This document shows, piece by piece, positions 19,124-29,629 of a DNA stretch of 64,000 nucleotides (positions are counted from its first letter, which is position 1; the number at the start of each line of letters is the position of its first letter). A program made the translations under genes and the position numbers. Location of the stretch: NCBI RefSeq assembly GCF_024341905.1, contig NZ_BQXY01000010.1:62001-126000 (forward strand). Reading direction: 5' to 3'. Origin of the DNA: Clostridium folliculivorans (GTDB lineage Bacteria; Bacillota; Clostridia; Clostridiales; Clostridiaceae). The notes under the pieces were generated by a model that saw only the letters and a list, made by a program, of their open reading frames with translations, was not told the origin of the DNA and made no database searches.

Positions 19124-20398
19124 ATGAAACACATAATAGTGATTGCTGGTTGGTATTATCCAGAACCATCTCCTACTGGTAATTGCATAAAGCAAATTAT
19201 AAATGAACTAAAAAGAGATAATAGAATCAGTGTAATATGTTTTGGCGAAAGTGAGAACATACTAATTGAGGAAGATGGTGTTAGTATATATACCTTAAGT
19301 AACTTAAGACTTAGGTTACGTAGATATGCCTTGAAAGAATTGCAACTAAGTTATAGCAAATACAAAAGACAATACTTTAATATATTATATATATTATCCA
19401 GAGTATTTAGAGTATTTATATCAATATTTGCTTGGCCTACATCAGAATCGTGGTATATAAGTAAATCATTAAAATTATTAATAAAAATAAATACAATAGA
19501 TAAAATAGATACAATTATAACAGTTTCTAATCCGTTCGAAGCTCATATGTGTGGTTTTAGATATAAGAAATTAAAACCTAAGGTGAATTGGATAACGTAT
19601 TCTCTTGATCACTTCACTAATTCAGAATCGCTACATAGGTATTATTTTAGTAGAAATTTGAAGTTTAAAATTAACCTGCATTTTGAAAAAAGAATATATG
19701 AGTATGCAAATTACAATTTCGTGACTAAAGAATTGAAGCCATGGGTAGATAAAATAACAAATGGTATTGAACAAAAGGTTAAAGCGGTGTCCTTTCCTTT
19801 ATTAAAAATTAAAAAAGGGCAACCGAAAGAAAGTTACTTTTCTGAATATAGAGATAATATAAATTTAGTTTATGCTGGTGCTCTATATAAAAAAATTAGG
19901 AATCCTGAATACTTACTTAAATTAATATGTGGTATAGATGACGAGAGAATTGTTTTACATTTGTTTTCTCGTGGAGACTGCGATAATATAATTAATAGAT
20001 ATAAGTCTATTTCAAAAGATAAAATAGTTGTGCATAAAGTGTTACCAATTGATGAAATACATGATGTTATGGAACAGGCCGATATACTTGTTAATTTAGG
20101 TAACTGTATATATGAACAAAAACCTAGTAAAATCTATGAGTATATCGCAACAGGAAAACCAATAGTTAATATTCACTATAATGCAATTGATTATAGCGAT
20201 ATTTTTAGTAATTATCCATTATCTATAAATATAAATCAAGAAAATATATGTTTTGAAAAGGATAGATACGACTTAAGAGAATTTTGTAATAGAAATTGGA
20301 AGGTATCCATAGATAAAAATGACATAAAAAATAGATTTGTTGATAGTACTCCAGAATTTATATCTGATTTATTTAAAAGGCGAATTGAAGAAAATTAA
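19124..20398 (+). CDS. GT4-family glycosyltransferase
   Basis: 424 residues; GGGGGGAG upstream of ATG 19124. Opens HIIVIAGWYYPEPSPTGNC and ends with the GT4 signature PIDEIHDVMEQADILVNLG, KPSKIYEYIATGKPIVNI, with the conserved Glu/Lys donor-site residues. A cytoplasmic capsule transferase acting on lipid-linked intermediate. Third transferase of the operon, so with the priming enzyme the repeat could hold up to four sugars. The donor is unknown. Confidence 0.78.
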   Translation: MKHIIVIAGWYYPEPSPTGNCIKQIINELKRDNRISVICFGESENILIEEDGVSIYTLSNLRLRLRRYALKELQLSYSKYKRQYFNILYILSRVFRVFISIFAWPTSESWYISKSLKLLIKINTIDKIDTIITVSNPFEAHMCGFRYKKLKPKVNWITYSLDHFTNSESLHRYYFSRNLKFKINLHFEKRIYEYANYNFVTKELKPWVDKITNGIEQKVKAVSFPLLKIKKGQPKESYFSEYRDNINLVYAGALYKKIRNPEYLLKLICGIDDERIVLHLFSRGDCDNIINRYKSISKDKIVVHKVLPIDEIHDVMEQADILVNLGNCIYEQKPSKIYEYIATGKPIVNIHYNAIDYSDIFSNYPLSININQENICFEKDRYDLREFCNRNWKVSIDKNDIKNRFVDSTPEFISDLFKRRIEEN

Positions 20399-20446
20399 TG
20401 ATTTTGTATAGATATTATAAAAATAGCAATGAATGAGTGGTAAGAT

Positions 20447-21787
20447 ATGATAAAGTGGTTTGAAAAGTTCAACTTAAAAAATAAAAGTCTTTTAAAAAAC
20501 GTTATTATTAGTATTACTGTTAAAGGACTTGCAATTGTAGTAGGCCTATTAATGATGCCTATTTATGTAAAGTATTTTAAAGAGCAATCTGTATTAGGAG
20601 TTTGGTTAACAATTATATCAATATTAAATTGGATTTTTACATTTGATTTAGGAATAGGCAATGGTTTACGTAATCTTTTAGTAAAATCAATATCGAATAA
20701 TAATAAAGAAAATATTAAGAAGTATATTTCATCTGCATATGTTGGAATTATTAGTGTAAGTGCAATTATATTAGTAGGAATTATTATAATAATTCTTAAT
20801 ATTAATTTGAATAGTATTCTTAAAATATCATCAGAGTTAATATCAAGGAGAAGTTTAACTATTGCAATCATAGTTCTTATAGTGGGTGTACTTTTGCAAT
20901 TTATACTTAAGTTGATAAACTCTATTTTATTCGCTCTTCAGAAAGCAGCAGTTCCAAGTATTATAGTATTAATCTCCAATGTAATGTTGATGTGCTATAT
21001 GTTGGTGGTTCCGTTTGGAACAGTAGAAAAAAATTTTTTGAGCATTGCTATTGCGTATACTATCACTACAAATGTGCCTTTGTTAATAGCAACAATGTTA
21101 ATATTTAAAAATGATTTGAAAGATTGTAAGCCGTCATTTAAATATTTTGAAAAAAGTTACGCCAAGGAAGTAATCAGGCTTGGTGGGATGTTTCTATGGT
21201 TGCAAATCATGACGTTAGTAATATCAAATACTAACAATGTGTTAATTAGTTATTATATTAATAGTAAAGAAGTTGTGAGTTATCAAGTTTATTATAAATT
21301 TTTTAGTTTAGCAAGTACGTTCTTTCTAATTGCATTAATACCAACTTGGTCTGCTGTTACAGATGCAATGAGTAAAAATCAATTTCAATGGATAATAAGT
21401 TTAAGAAAAAAGATGTATAGGTTTTTAGCTATTGCATTTATAGTGGAGTTAATTGTGCTAATATCATCGAATTTTGTAATAAATATCTGGATGGGTAATA
21501 AATTTGTTATTAATGATTATAGGTATCATATTGCAATTGCTTTATTTGACTTTATAACTATATGGTCTGCAATAAATGCTAATATTGCAAATGGTTTAAA
21601 CAAACTAAAAATTGAAGTAATATGGCTGACTGTAGGGGCAGTTATTAATATCCCTCTAGCATATTTCTTTACAAGAATAGAGCCAAGTTGGCTTTCTATA
21701 GTTATAGCAAACATATTGTCCATATTACCATATTGTATTTTTGAAACTATAAGTACAACAAGATTTTTAAATAAGGCAAAAAACTAA
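20447..21787 (+). CDS. wzx: Wzx-type polysaccharide flippase
   Basis: 446 residues with 12 or so predicted membrane helices spread along the whole length, beginning ISITVKGLAIVVGLLMMPIYVKYF, then LGVWLTIISILNWIFTFDLGIGNGLRN, the MOP/Wzx opening with the Asp in the third helix. It moves the undecaprenyl-linked repeat unit across the membrane. A second, unrelated-looking flippase gene lies at 60784. Confidence 0.85.
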   Translation: MIKWFEKFNLKNKSLLKNVIISITVKGLAIVVGLLMMPIYVKYFKEQSVLGVWLTIISILNWIFTFDLGIGNGLRNLLVKSISNNNKENIKKYISSAYVGIISVSAIILVGIIIIILNINLNSILKISSELISRRSLTIAIIVLIVGVLLQFILKLINSILFALQKAAVPSIIVLISNVMLMCYMLVVPFGTVEKNFLSIAIAYTITTNVPLLIATMLIFKNDLKDCKPSFKYFEKSYAKEVIRLGGMFLWLQIMTLVISNTNNVLISYYINSKEVVSYQVYYKFFSLASTFFLIALIPTWSAVTDAMSKNQFQWIISLRKKMYRFLAIAFIVELIVLISSNFVINIWMGNKFVINDYRYHIAIALFDFITIWSAINANIANGLNKLKIEVIWLTVGAVINIPLAYFFTRIEPSWLSIVIANILSILPYCIFETISTTRFLNKAKN

Positions 21788-21963
21788 ATATTTGCAATAT
21801 TAATTAGTGCAAATATACAGATATATCTAGTAGTTAAGCAATAGAAATTATTAATAAAACTATACTTAATATTAAAATATATATAAATGTAATTAGTGAA
21901 TTTACACAAAGTATTAGATGAGAAAGTTTATTTAAATAGGATTATAGAAGTTGAGGTTTATCA

Positions 21964-22668
21964 ATGAAAAGTATAATTAAGCAAATCCTCAAAAAGGTAT
22001 CATTAATGTATTTTACTATAAAGAATATTTATACAAATTATATTAAAAAAAACAACTATATTAGCATAAAAAATATATTTATAAAAGGTAAACTAAAGAT
22101 AATTGGTAAAAACAATATTGTAAAAATAGATTCTTATTGCAACAAATTAAAGATAAATATTAATGGTAATAATAATAATATTATTATTACAGGAAATGCT
22201 ATAGTTGGATTTGCTGTTGAAGTTTATGGAGATAATAATGAATTATGTTTACTTAATATTGATAGCATCGCTAATTCAAAAGTGATAATAAAAGGGAAAA
22301 AGTGTATTGTGAAAATTAGTGATGGAACTACAATAGGAGGATGTAGGATTGTAAGTAGTGGAGAAGAAAATATGGTATATATCGGGGAAAGGTGTATGTT
22401 ATCAGATGGAATAGAGATTTGGGCAAGTGATACACATAGAATAATTAATGCTGAGGATGAACAGCTTATTAATAAAGCTAAGGATATTATAATATGTAAT
22501 GATGTTTGGATTGGTCAAGGCGTTACTATTCTTAAAGGATCTAAAATAAATGCTGGATCAATTGTCGGTATGAGAGCTGTGGTTAAAAAAGAGATACCAG
22601 AAAAATCAATATATGTTACTGAATACAATGGTAAGATTGTAAAAAGAAATATAAAATGGAGCAGATAG
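21964..22668 (+). CDS. Left-handed beta-helix O-acetyltransferase
   Basis: 234 residues. A basic N-terminal 40 residues precede hexapeptide repeats ([LIV]-G-x4 type) such as GNNNNIIITGNAIVGFAV and a C-terminal NDVWIGQGVTILKGSKINAGSIVGMRAVVKKEIP. The loop WASDTHRI contains the likely catalytic His. This is the CapH/NodL-like acyltransferase fold, using acetyl-CoA. In this operon it likely O-acetylates the capsule sugar. A 175-bp gap precedes it and wecC follows after 12 bp. Confidence 0.82.
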   Translation: MKSIIKQILKKVSLMYFTIKNIYTNYIKKNNYISIKNIFIKGKLKIIGKNNIVKIDSYCNKLKININGNNNNIIITGNAIVGFAVEVYGDNNELCLLNIDSIANSKVIIKGKKCIVKISDGTTIGGCRIVSSGEENMVYIGERCMLSDGIEIWASDTHRIINAEDEQLINKAKDIIICNDVWIGQGVTILKGSKINAGSIVGMRAVVKKEIPEKSIYVTEYNGKIVKRNIKWSR

Positions 22669-22680
22669 GGGTTGTGATTT

Positions 22681-23907
22681 ATGATAAAAGTCAATGTAAT
22701 AGGACAAGGATATATCGGTTTACCAACAGCGTTAATGTTAGCCAAAAGTGGACTAAAAGTAGTTGGGACAGACTATAACGAAAAGTTAATTAATGCATTA
22801 AGAGCTGGCAAACTTACTTTTGATGAGGAAGGACTAGATGAACTTTTTAAAGAAGCTCTGTCTAATGGAATTGAATTTTCTACTGAATATCAAAAAACAA
22901 GTTTGTATATTATTTCAGTACCAACTCCATATATTAAGGAAAGTAAAAAACTTGATCCTAAATATGTAATTTCTGCAGTAAATAGTATTTTGGATATATG
23001 CGAAACTGGAGCAATATTAATTATAGAATCTACAATATCACCAGGATCCATTGATAAATATGTTAGACCAGTAATAGAACAAAGAAGAATGGTTATTGGA
23101 AGGGACATACATTTAGTGCATGCGCCTGAAAGAATTATACCTGGAAATATGATTTACGAACTTGTTCATAATTCAAGAACTATTGGTGCAGATGATTTTA
23201 AAATAGGTGAAAGAGTAAAAGAGCTATATTCAAGCTTTTGCGATGCTGAAATTGTTGTAACGGACATAAGATCTGCAGAGATGTCAAAGGTAGTTGAAAA
23301 CACATACAGAGATATTAATATTGCATTTGCAAATGAATTAGCTAAGATTTGTAGGGCTGATAATATGGATGTGTATGAAATTATAAGAATTGCTAATAAA
23401 CATCCAAGAGTAAATATATTGCAACCAGGTCCAGGAGTAGGTGGGCATTGCATCTCGGTTGATCCTTGGTTTTTAGTTGGAGATTACCCTGATTTAACCA
23501 ACTTAATTTTAGCAGCCAGAAAGATAAATAATTCAATGCCAGCACATGTTCTAAAAAGAATAAGAGATATAATGAGAGAACACAATATAAAGGATATTTC
23601 AAAGGTTGGATTATATGGGTTGACTTATAAGGAAAATGTTGATGATGTAAGGGAGAGTCCAACGCTTCAACTTCTAGAAAGAATGGATGAAAATTTAGCT
23701 TTTGGAGTTAAAGTATTTGATCCTTTTGTTAAAGAAAGAATAGTGGAACATCAATTTATGAACTTTGAAGACTTTGTAAGTGAAATAAAGATTATTGTTA
23801 TTTTAGTAGCGCACAATCATATTAAAGATAATATAGATTGTTTAAAAAATAAGCTTATACTTGACACTAAAAATATATGTGCTCTTGAAAATACATATAA
23901 ACTATAG
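22681..23907 (+). CDS. wecC: UDP-N-acetyl-D-mannosamine dehydrogenase
   Basis: 408 residues. NVIGQGYIGLPTALMLAKSG gives the N-terminal NAD site; IIESTISPGS, RTIGADD and SAEMSKVVENTYRDINIAFANEL follow. The active-site Cys257 lies in GPGVGGHCISVDPWF. This is the WecC/CapO branch of UDP-glucose/ManNAc 6-dehydrogenases. It oxidises UDP-ManNAc to UDP-ManNAcA, using the product of the next gene. Normal family length. Confidence 0.92.
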   Translation: MIKVNVIGQGYIGLPTALMLAKSGLKVVGTDYNEKLINALRAGKLTFDEEGLDELFKEALSNGIEFSTEYQKTSLYIISVPTPYIKESKKLDPKYVISAVNSILDICETGAILIIESTISPGSIDKYVRPVIEQRRMVIGRDIHLVHAPERIIPGNMIYELVHNSRTIGADDFKIGERVKELYSSFCDAEIVVTDIRSAEMSKVVENTYRDINIAFANELAKICRADNMDVYEIIRIANKHPRVNILQPGPGVGGHCISVDPWFLVGDYPDLTNLILAARKINNSMPAHVLKRIRDIMREHNIKDISKVGLYGLTYKENVDDVRESPTLQLLERMDENLAFGVKVFDPFVKERIVEHQFMNFEDFVSEIKIIVILVAHNHIKDNIDCLKNKLILDTKNICALENTYKL

Positions 23908-23925
23908 AATAAGTAGGTATGTATA

Positions 23926-25080
23926 ATGAAAAAAAAGATAATGGTTGTTTTTGGCACACGTCCTGAAGCTATTAAAATGTGCCCTTTGATTAAAGAACTT
24001 AAAACACGAGATAAAATTCAAACCATAGTATGCGTTACTGGACAACATAGGCAAATGCTAGATCAAGTGCTTGAAGTATTTAATGTAATACCTGATTATG
24101 ATTTATCTGTTATGAAAGAAAAGCAAACATTATTTAATATAACAATTAATATTCTTGAAAAAATAAAAGCTGTATTAGATGAAGTAAAACCTGATATAGT
24201 ATTAGTTCATGGTGACACTTCTACAACTTTCGTAACAGCTTTAGCATGCTTTTATTTACAAATTCCAGTTGGACATGTAGAGGCTGGACTTAGGACTTAT
24301 AATATACACTCTCCTTATCCTGAGGAATTTAATCGACAGGCAGTAGGAATAGTAGCAAAATATAGTTTTGCACCGACAGAAATGTCAAGGCAAAACCTTT
24401 TAAACGAAGGTAAAAATCCTATGACAATATATGTAACTGGTAATACTGCTATAGATGCGCTTAAAACTACAGTAAGAGAAGACTATTATCATAACCAACT
24501 TAAATGGATAGCAGATAGTAGACTTATTCTGATAACTGCTCATAGAAGAGAAAACCTTGGTAATCCGATGGAAAATATGTTTAAGGCTATTAGACGAATT
24601 GTAGATGAAAATCCTGATATAAAGGCCATATATCCTATTCATATGAACCCTATGGTAAGAAAAGCAGCAAGTAAAATACTAAGCGGTTGTGATAGAATAA
24701 GAATTATTGAGCCTTTAGACGTATTAGATTTTCATAATTTTTTGGCACGATCATATTTAATTTTAACAGATAGTGGAGGAATTCAGGAAGAGGCTCCAAG
24801 TTTAGGAAAACCAGTATTAGTTATGAGAGATACTACTGAACGACCTGAAGGGGTAGCAGCAGGAACGCTTAAGTTGGTTGGAACTGATGAAGGAGTAATT
24901 TATGATGCATTTAAATTACTTCTTGAAAATAAATATGAATATGAAAAAATGAGCAATGCAAGTAATCCATATGGTGATGGATTTACGAGCAAAAGAATAG
25001 CAGATATATTAGAATATGAAGAAAATATACAAGAAGTAGCTACCACAAAAGAATCACTTGAGAACAGAAAGAGTATATAA
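23926..25080 (+). CDS. wecB: Non-hydrolysing UDP-GlcNAc 2-epimerase
   Basis: 384 residues, family length. VVFGTRPEAIKMCPLIKEL, CVTGQHRQMLDQVLEVF, VHGDTSTTF, GHVEAGLRT, THRREN-type AHRRENLG and SGGIQEEAPSLGKPVLVMR are all present. It makes UDP-ManNAc for WecC and closes the capsule operon. A close paralogue begins at 63756 on the same strand; its first 80 residues match closely but at the DNA level it has clearly diverged. Confidence 0.93.
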   Translation: MKKKIMVVFGTRPEAIKMCPLIKELKTRDKIQTIVCVTGQHRQMLDQVLEVFNVIPDYDLSVMKEKQTLFNITINILEKIKAVLDEVKPDIVLVHGDTSTTFVTALACFYLQIPVGHVEAGLRTYNIHSPYPEEFNRQAVGIVAKYSFAPTEMSRQNLLNEGKNPMTIYVTGNTAIDALKTTVREDYYHNQLKWIADSRLILITAHRRENLGNPMENMFKAIRRIVDENPDIKAIYPIHMNPMVRKAASKILSGCDRIRIIEPLDVLDFHNFLARSYLILTDSGGIQEEAPSLGKPVLVMRDTTERPEGVAAGTLKLVGTDEGVIYDAFKLLLENKYEYEKMSNASNPYGDGFTSKRIADILEYEENIQEVATTKESLENRKSI

Positions 25081-25334
25081 AGATAGCTACATGAGAATTA
25101 TTTTGATTAAGTAGTATTTGTGTAAATTTATAGAGCGACAAATAGGATTGAGTCCAACTTGGTTAAAATTACAATGGTGCATTATGCAGATTATGAAATA
25201 TAAGGTGTGTATTAGTAATTTAGTTTAAAGAATTGAGAAGCTTAATAAATATAGTGTAAAAATAGAAGGTGTATTTTACGTAAATTGTATAGAAATTAAC
25301 TAATTGAAAAATAAAATAAATTTAATACATTCAA

Positions 25335-25368
25335 AAGGAGCTTACGAACTAGTAGACTCCTTATTTTT
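25335..25368 (+). terminator. Probable terminator at end of capsule operon
   Basis: AAGGAG (25335-25340) and CTCCTT (25357-25362) close a 16-nt loop, followed by ATTTTTGT. It is 255 bp after wecB; the rest of 25081-25447 shows no gene. Confidence 0.55.
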
Positions 25369-25447
25369 GTATTAATGGATAGAACAGGTTGTGTGTAAAC
25401 GTAAAAGTTTTAGAACCTTTATCCATTGCACCATTTGAAGTTATAGG

Positions 25448-27163
25448 TGTAGATTGTCAAGTACTTTTGGTTCTTCGTCAAATTTGATGATTTTCATAAT
25501 TTCTAATATAATTTAGGAAATTAAATTTGACTTTGGAGTAATGACATAATGATTAATGAGATTTTCTTTGATAAATTTAAAGTTGACAATATAGAACATG
25601 ATGAAAATAAAGTTCTTATTATATTAAAATCTACTAATTTAGCTACTAAATGTACTTGTTGTGGTGTTAAAACAACTAAAGTTCATAGCAAATATAAAAG
25701 ACAAGTTCTAGATTTACCTATATTTAGATAAATACACTAGATTAAGCATTATAACTAGAAGATTTTTTTGCATCAATTCTGATTGCGGAAGAAAGATTTT
25801 TTCAGAAGAATTTAAAGGATTTATATCAAGATATCAAAGATTAACAAACAGATTATCTAAATATCTAATAAATATAGGTTTAACTCAAAGTGCCAATCAA
25901 GCTTATAGAATTTTTAACAAATTTGTTCCCGTTAGCGCTAGCTCAATATTAAGATTATCTAAGAATCATAATATTAATGTTGAATATAATTCAGAATTCA
26001 TAGGGATAGATGACTTTTCATTTAGAAAAGGAATTACTTTTGGGACAATAATTTGTGATTTAACAACTGGAAAACCTATAGATATAATTAATAGTAGAAA
26101 TCTTGATGAAGTAACTCAACATTTAAAATTATATAAAAATGCTAAAATAGTAAGTAGAGATAGATCTACAACATATGCTAAAGCTATAAAGGATGCATTA
26201 CCTAATGCTACTCAGGTTGCAGATAGATTTCATATAGTACATAATTTTTTAGAGAGTATATGTGATTTTCTAAAAAAATACATTGGCAAAGCAATAAAAA
26301 TAACAAAAGGTAAAGAGACTGAAGTAGTAATAACTAAGGAAATGTATTTAGATAATGAGAAGATCTCAAAGAAAAAAGAATTAATAAGAAAAGTTAAACA
26401 ACTGTATTCAAATGGTACACCAATTAGAGAAATAGCACGTGAAGTAGCTGTTTCAAGAAATACTGTTAAAAAATACATTAAAATTGATGATATCGAAAAT
26501 ATAAGATATAACAATAAACCAACACCAATCTATTTTTATAAAGATTTAATAATTAACCTTTTGGTTCAAAAAAAATCATATAAAAATATTTTAATAGAAC
26601 TTAGAAATCATGGTGTACAGTACTCCTATTCTTCTATAGCTAAATTAGCAGGACAGCTAAAAAAAGAGGGATTACCCAAAGAGTTTAAAGATAAACCATA
26701 TATTTTTACGAGATATAATTTGATAAAAATATTTTGGAATCATTACAATACTACTAGTGAAGTGTATAGTATATTAGCAAGTATAGTAGATAACTGTCCT
26801 CTATTAGATGAAGTATTTATGTCGATAGCTACGCTACGTGAAGTATTAGATAGTAAAAATCAAGAGATATTAGGCGCGTGGATTGATTATAATTCTAACT
26901 CTCAAATTAAAGAGATAAAAAGCTTTATAAATGGAGTATGTAAGGATTATACCAGTGTTGCTAATGCGGTTATTTATTCTGAAAGCAATGGAATTTTAGA
27001 GGGAAATGTAAATAGGTTAAAGTATATTAAAAGATCCATGTTTGGACGTGCTGGTTTTAATCTATTAAGAAATAAAGTCCTAGCTAATATTTAGAAAGGT
27101 TAGGTGCCAAATGGTACCTTTCATCAAATTTGACTAAGAACCAAAAGTACTTGACAATCTACA
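25448..27163 (+). mobile_element. ISL3-family insertion sequence (1716 bp)
   Basis: The ends are 43-bp terminal inverted repeats at 25448-25490 and 27121-27163 that differ at one position; they begin TGTAGATTGTCAAGTAC. Between them lies one transposase, broken by a frameshift. No matching 8-bp flanks (GTTATAGG left, GCTACTTT right) are seen, so the target duplication is lost or the ends recombined. It sits directly beside a second, older transposase relic, suggesting insertion into or next to that element. Confidence 0.9.
25549..27094 (+). pseudogene. ISL3 transposase, interrupted by one +1 frameshift
   Basis: The first 60 codons (25549-25731) encode the zinc-finger start with CTCCGVKTTKVHSKYKRQ and stop at TAG-like position 25729-25731 (TAA). 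Another frame, open from 25712 to 27094, continues with RRFFCINSDCGRKIFSEEF, the DDE residues in IGIDDFSFRKG and SRDRSTTYAKAI, an inserted HTH (IREIAREVAVSRNTVKKYI) and the final Glu in ILEGNVNRLKYIKRS. So a single one-base shift near 25712-25730 separates two otherwise intact parts. Either a recent mutation or programmed frameshifting. Confidence 0.85.
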
Positions 27164-27245
27164 GCTACTTTTAGTGGAAGCTATTATTCAATGATTTCAA
27201 CATAGATTTTCACTTATAATAAATTCAAAACTATGTTTGGAAATG

Positions 27246-28614
27246 TGAATTTGAATGATACTAAGATATTGCATCAATTTGATGAGAATAGAGTTATCCG
27301 TATTATAGCCGAAGAGTACTTACGAAGGAAGCTGCTGTCCACGTTGCGGGACAATATCAAAGAGCAAACACTCAAAGTATACTAGAAAACTATCTGATGG
27401 ATCTTTAGAGGGCTTTTCTAAAAAGATAACTATTATTGTTAGAAAGTTTAAATGTAAATCTTCTAGTTGAAGTAAAAAAATCTTTACTGAAAGGCTTCCT
27501 TTTGCGGTTGCGTATGCAAGAATAACTAATAAGGTTATTGAATTAATTACATCCTTAGCTTTAAAAGTTAGTGCTGAAAAATTATCATGTATAATGAAAA
27601 AGATAGGTATGAGTATCTCTCATGATACTATATTAAGATTAATAAGAAAGCTACCTCAATACACAATTACAATTGATGATTCTGTTAAAAATATAGGTAT
27701 AGATGATTTTGCATTTAAAAAGAGAAAGAAATACTGCACCTTAATCTGTGCTATGGATAAAAGAATGATTTTAGATATATTACCAAGTAGAAATAAAGAA
27801 GCAGTAGCTGATTGGTTAAAAAAATATCCGCAAATCAGCCTAGTCAGTAGAGATGGTTCAATATCATATTCAAGTGCAATTACTGAGACATTGCCCAATG
27901 CTCTACAATTATCTGATAATTATCACTTAGTAAAGAATTTACTTGATAACATAAATAGATATGTTAAAAGAAAATACCCCAAAGATTTGATCATATCAAA
28001 GAGTAAACAGGAAATTGTTGACGCCGTTATAGAAGATGAAGATAATATCAAGACGGCTATTAGAGATGAAAAAATCAAAGCTAAATGAGCGCTTATAGAA
28101 GAAATAAAATATAAGCATCAATCTGGAGCAAGCATATGGGAAATGGCTAGAGAAGAGTCCATGTCAAAAACACCATAAAGTAATATTTGAAATCAGAGAA
28201 ATCTATATACTGGCCTCAGGGAATAAAAAGAGTTTCAGGGTTTAATATAGCAGACAATAGTGTTAATACTAAGACAAATTATATTATTAATTCAAGCTTA
28301 GTAATTAAGGCTATATGAAAGAATTCAGAAAACCTAAGTAATACTGATGTTAACACACCTAGAATCTTAAGTAGAACATATCATGAACTAATAAATTAAA
28401 GAAAAATTATCGATGACTTCAAGAGTATATTTAAATTTACTTCTCACGCATTAGAAAACTAGATAAATAAAGCTAAACAGAGATAAACTCTTATATATGG
28501 TGTAGAAAATGATAATGCCTCAATTAAAAACAGTTAAGTAGTAAATACAATAATGGACTTCTTGAATGAATTGTTAATAAGTTTAAAAGCATAAAATGTA
28601 CAAGTTATGGAGGT
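27246..28614 (+). pseudogene. Decayed second ISL3-family transposase
   Basis: Zinc-finger CCPRCG is readable near 27330, then FTERLPFAVAYARITNK, then the frame 27594-28088 with IGIDDFAFKKRKKYCTLICAMD and SRDGSISYSSAITETLPNA (DDE Asp residues). After a stop at 28086 the frame is shredded, but NNGLLE-stop-IVNKFKSIKC near 28553-28610 matches the conserved catalytic-Glu region. Multiple stops and shifts show it is dead. It is diverged from the neighbouring IS, so it is a separate, older insertion. Confidence 0.85.
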
Positions 28615-28921
28615 GTAAATTTCACCTTTTATGGAGTAAAGTTTTCAGTTTCTAGGAGGTTACCGGATAGAGAAAATACTACTTCTCATAGTTTAATGCA
28701 CTGTATTGTAATTTTGCAAAAACTGAGATAGAACCGTTTTAAGTATAAATAGACAATGAGTTTCATTAATAATATATACTGACTATACTTATATAATTAA
28801 AAACATATATTTTATTTAAAATGTAAGAATTAAAATATAAAAATCAGTTATAATTAGATAATGAAATATTAAGATTTTGTAATTATACTAAATGTGTTTA
28901 AATAGAGATGGGGAAAATAAT

Positions 28922-29542
28922 ATGAAAAAATGTGCTGTTTTAGTTTTATTATTCTGGGGGGGGGTTATATTTTATATGTCAAGTAAACCAGGGGTAGTAT
29001 CTCATAATATGAGTAGGGCTATCGTAAATATTCTTAAAGAAGATAAAAATACGGCTACCCGAAATGGTAGTATTAATTATCAGAATAAAGTGTCCAATAA
29101 TGCTTTAAATAATGGTAAGAGTTTCAGTACACAAAGTAACAGTGGTAGTAAAACTCAGCAAAATGTACAATCATCAACTGGAAGTTCACAGAAAAAATCT
29201 GTTCAAACAGTAAAAAATACAAACGCAAAAGTTAGTAGTAACGCTGCGAAGCTAGATTATATAGTTAGAAAAAGTGCTCATACTTTTGAATATATTGTTT
29301 TGGCAGTATTGGTAAGTGCAAGCTTTTTTGCTTTTGATAAAAAAGGAAAGCAGTATTTAATATATATACTATTTAGTTGCTTGTTTTTTGCAGTTACAGA
29401 TGAGTTTCATCAATCTTTTGTTCCAAGCAGGACTTCTTTGGTTAGTGATGTATTTATAGATTTTGGTGGTTCTCTAATAGGAATTTTTTTGTTTTATCTT
29501 TTTTATTATAAGATATTTAGTAGTAAATCAGTACGTGGTTAA
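28922..29542 (+). CDS. VanZ-like membrane protein with G9 tract
   Basis: 206 residues from ATG 28922 (GGGG about 9 nt before). One N-terminal TM helix, a polar Ser/Asn/Gln-rich stretch (about 40-105), then three TM helices carrying the VanZ signature VRKSAHTFEYIVLAVL and TDEFHQSFVPSRTSLVSDVFIDFGGSLIG. VanZ proteins affect teicoplanin/lipoglycopeptide sensitivity or cell-envelope lipids; the biochemical role is uncertain. A run of nine G at 28956-28964, codons 12-15, is remarkable in such AT-rich DNA and could slip. The VanZ domain is split by the polar insert after the first helix. The interval 28615-28921 has no gene. Confidence 0.82.
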   Translation: MKKCAVLVLLFWGGVIFYMSSKPGVVSHNMSRAIVNILKEDKNTATRNGSINYQNKVSNNALNNGKSFSTQSNSGSKTQQNVQSSTGSSQKKSVQTVKNTNAKVSSNAAKLDYIVRKSAHTFEYIVLAVLVSASFFAFDKKGKQYLIYILFSCLFFAVTDEFHQSFVPSRTSLVSDVFIDFGGSLIGIFLFYLFYYKIFSSKSVRG

Positions 29543-29629
29543 CAAGAGCATAGCGTTAATTGTATTGTAGTATAAAGTCATAATAAAAATATGAAGTAAA
29601 TATGTAAATTAATATACTTGATAATGTAG

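Noticed and set aside
25440..27171. 8-bp target duplication of the ISL3 element
   Set aside because: Flanks GTTATAGG and GCTACTTT do not match, and shifting the ends by a few bases gave no match either.
25448..28614. Composite transposon formed by the two ISL3 relics
   Set aside because: The two transposases are adjacent, lie in the same orientation and are clearly diverged, with no cargo between them; only the first has visible ends.
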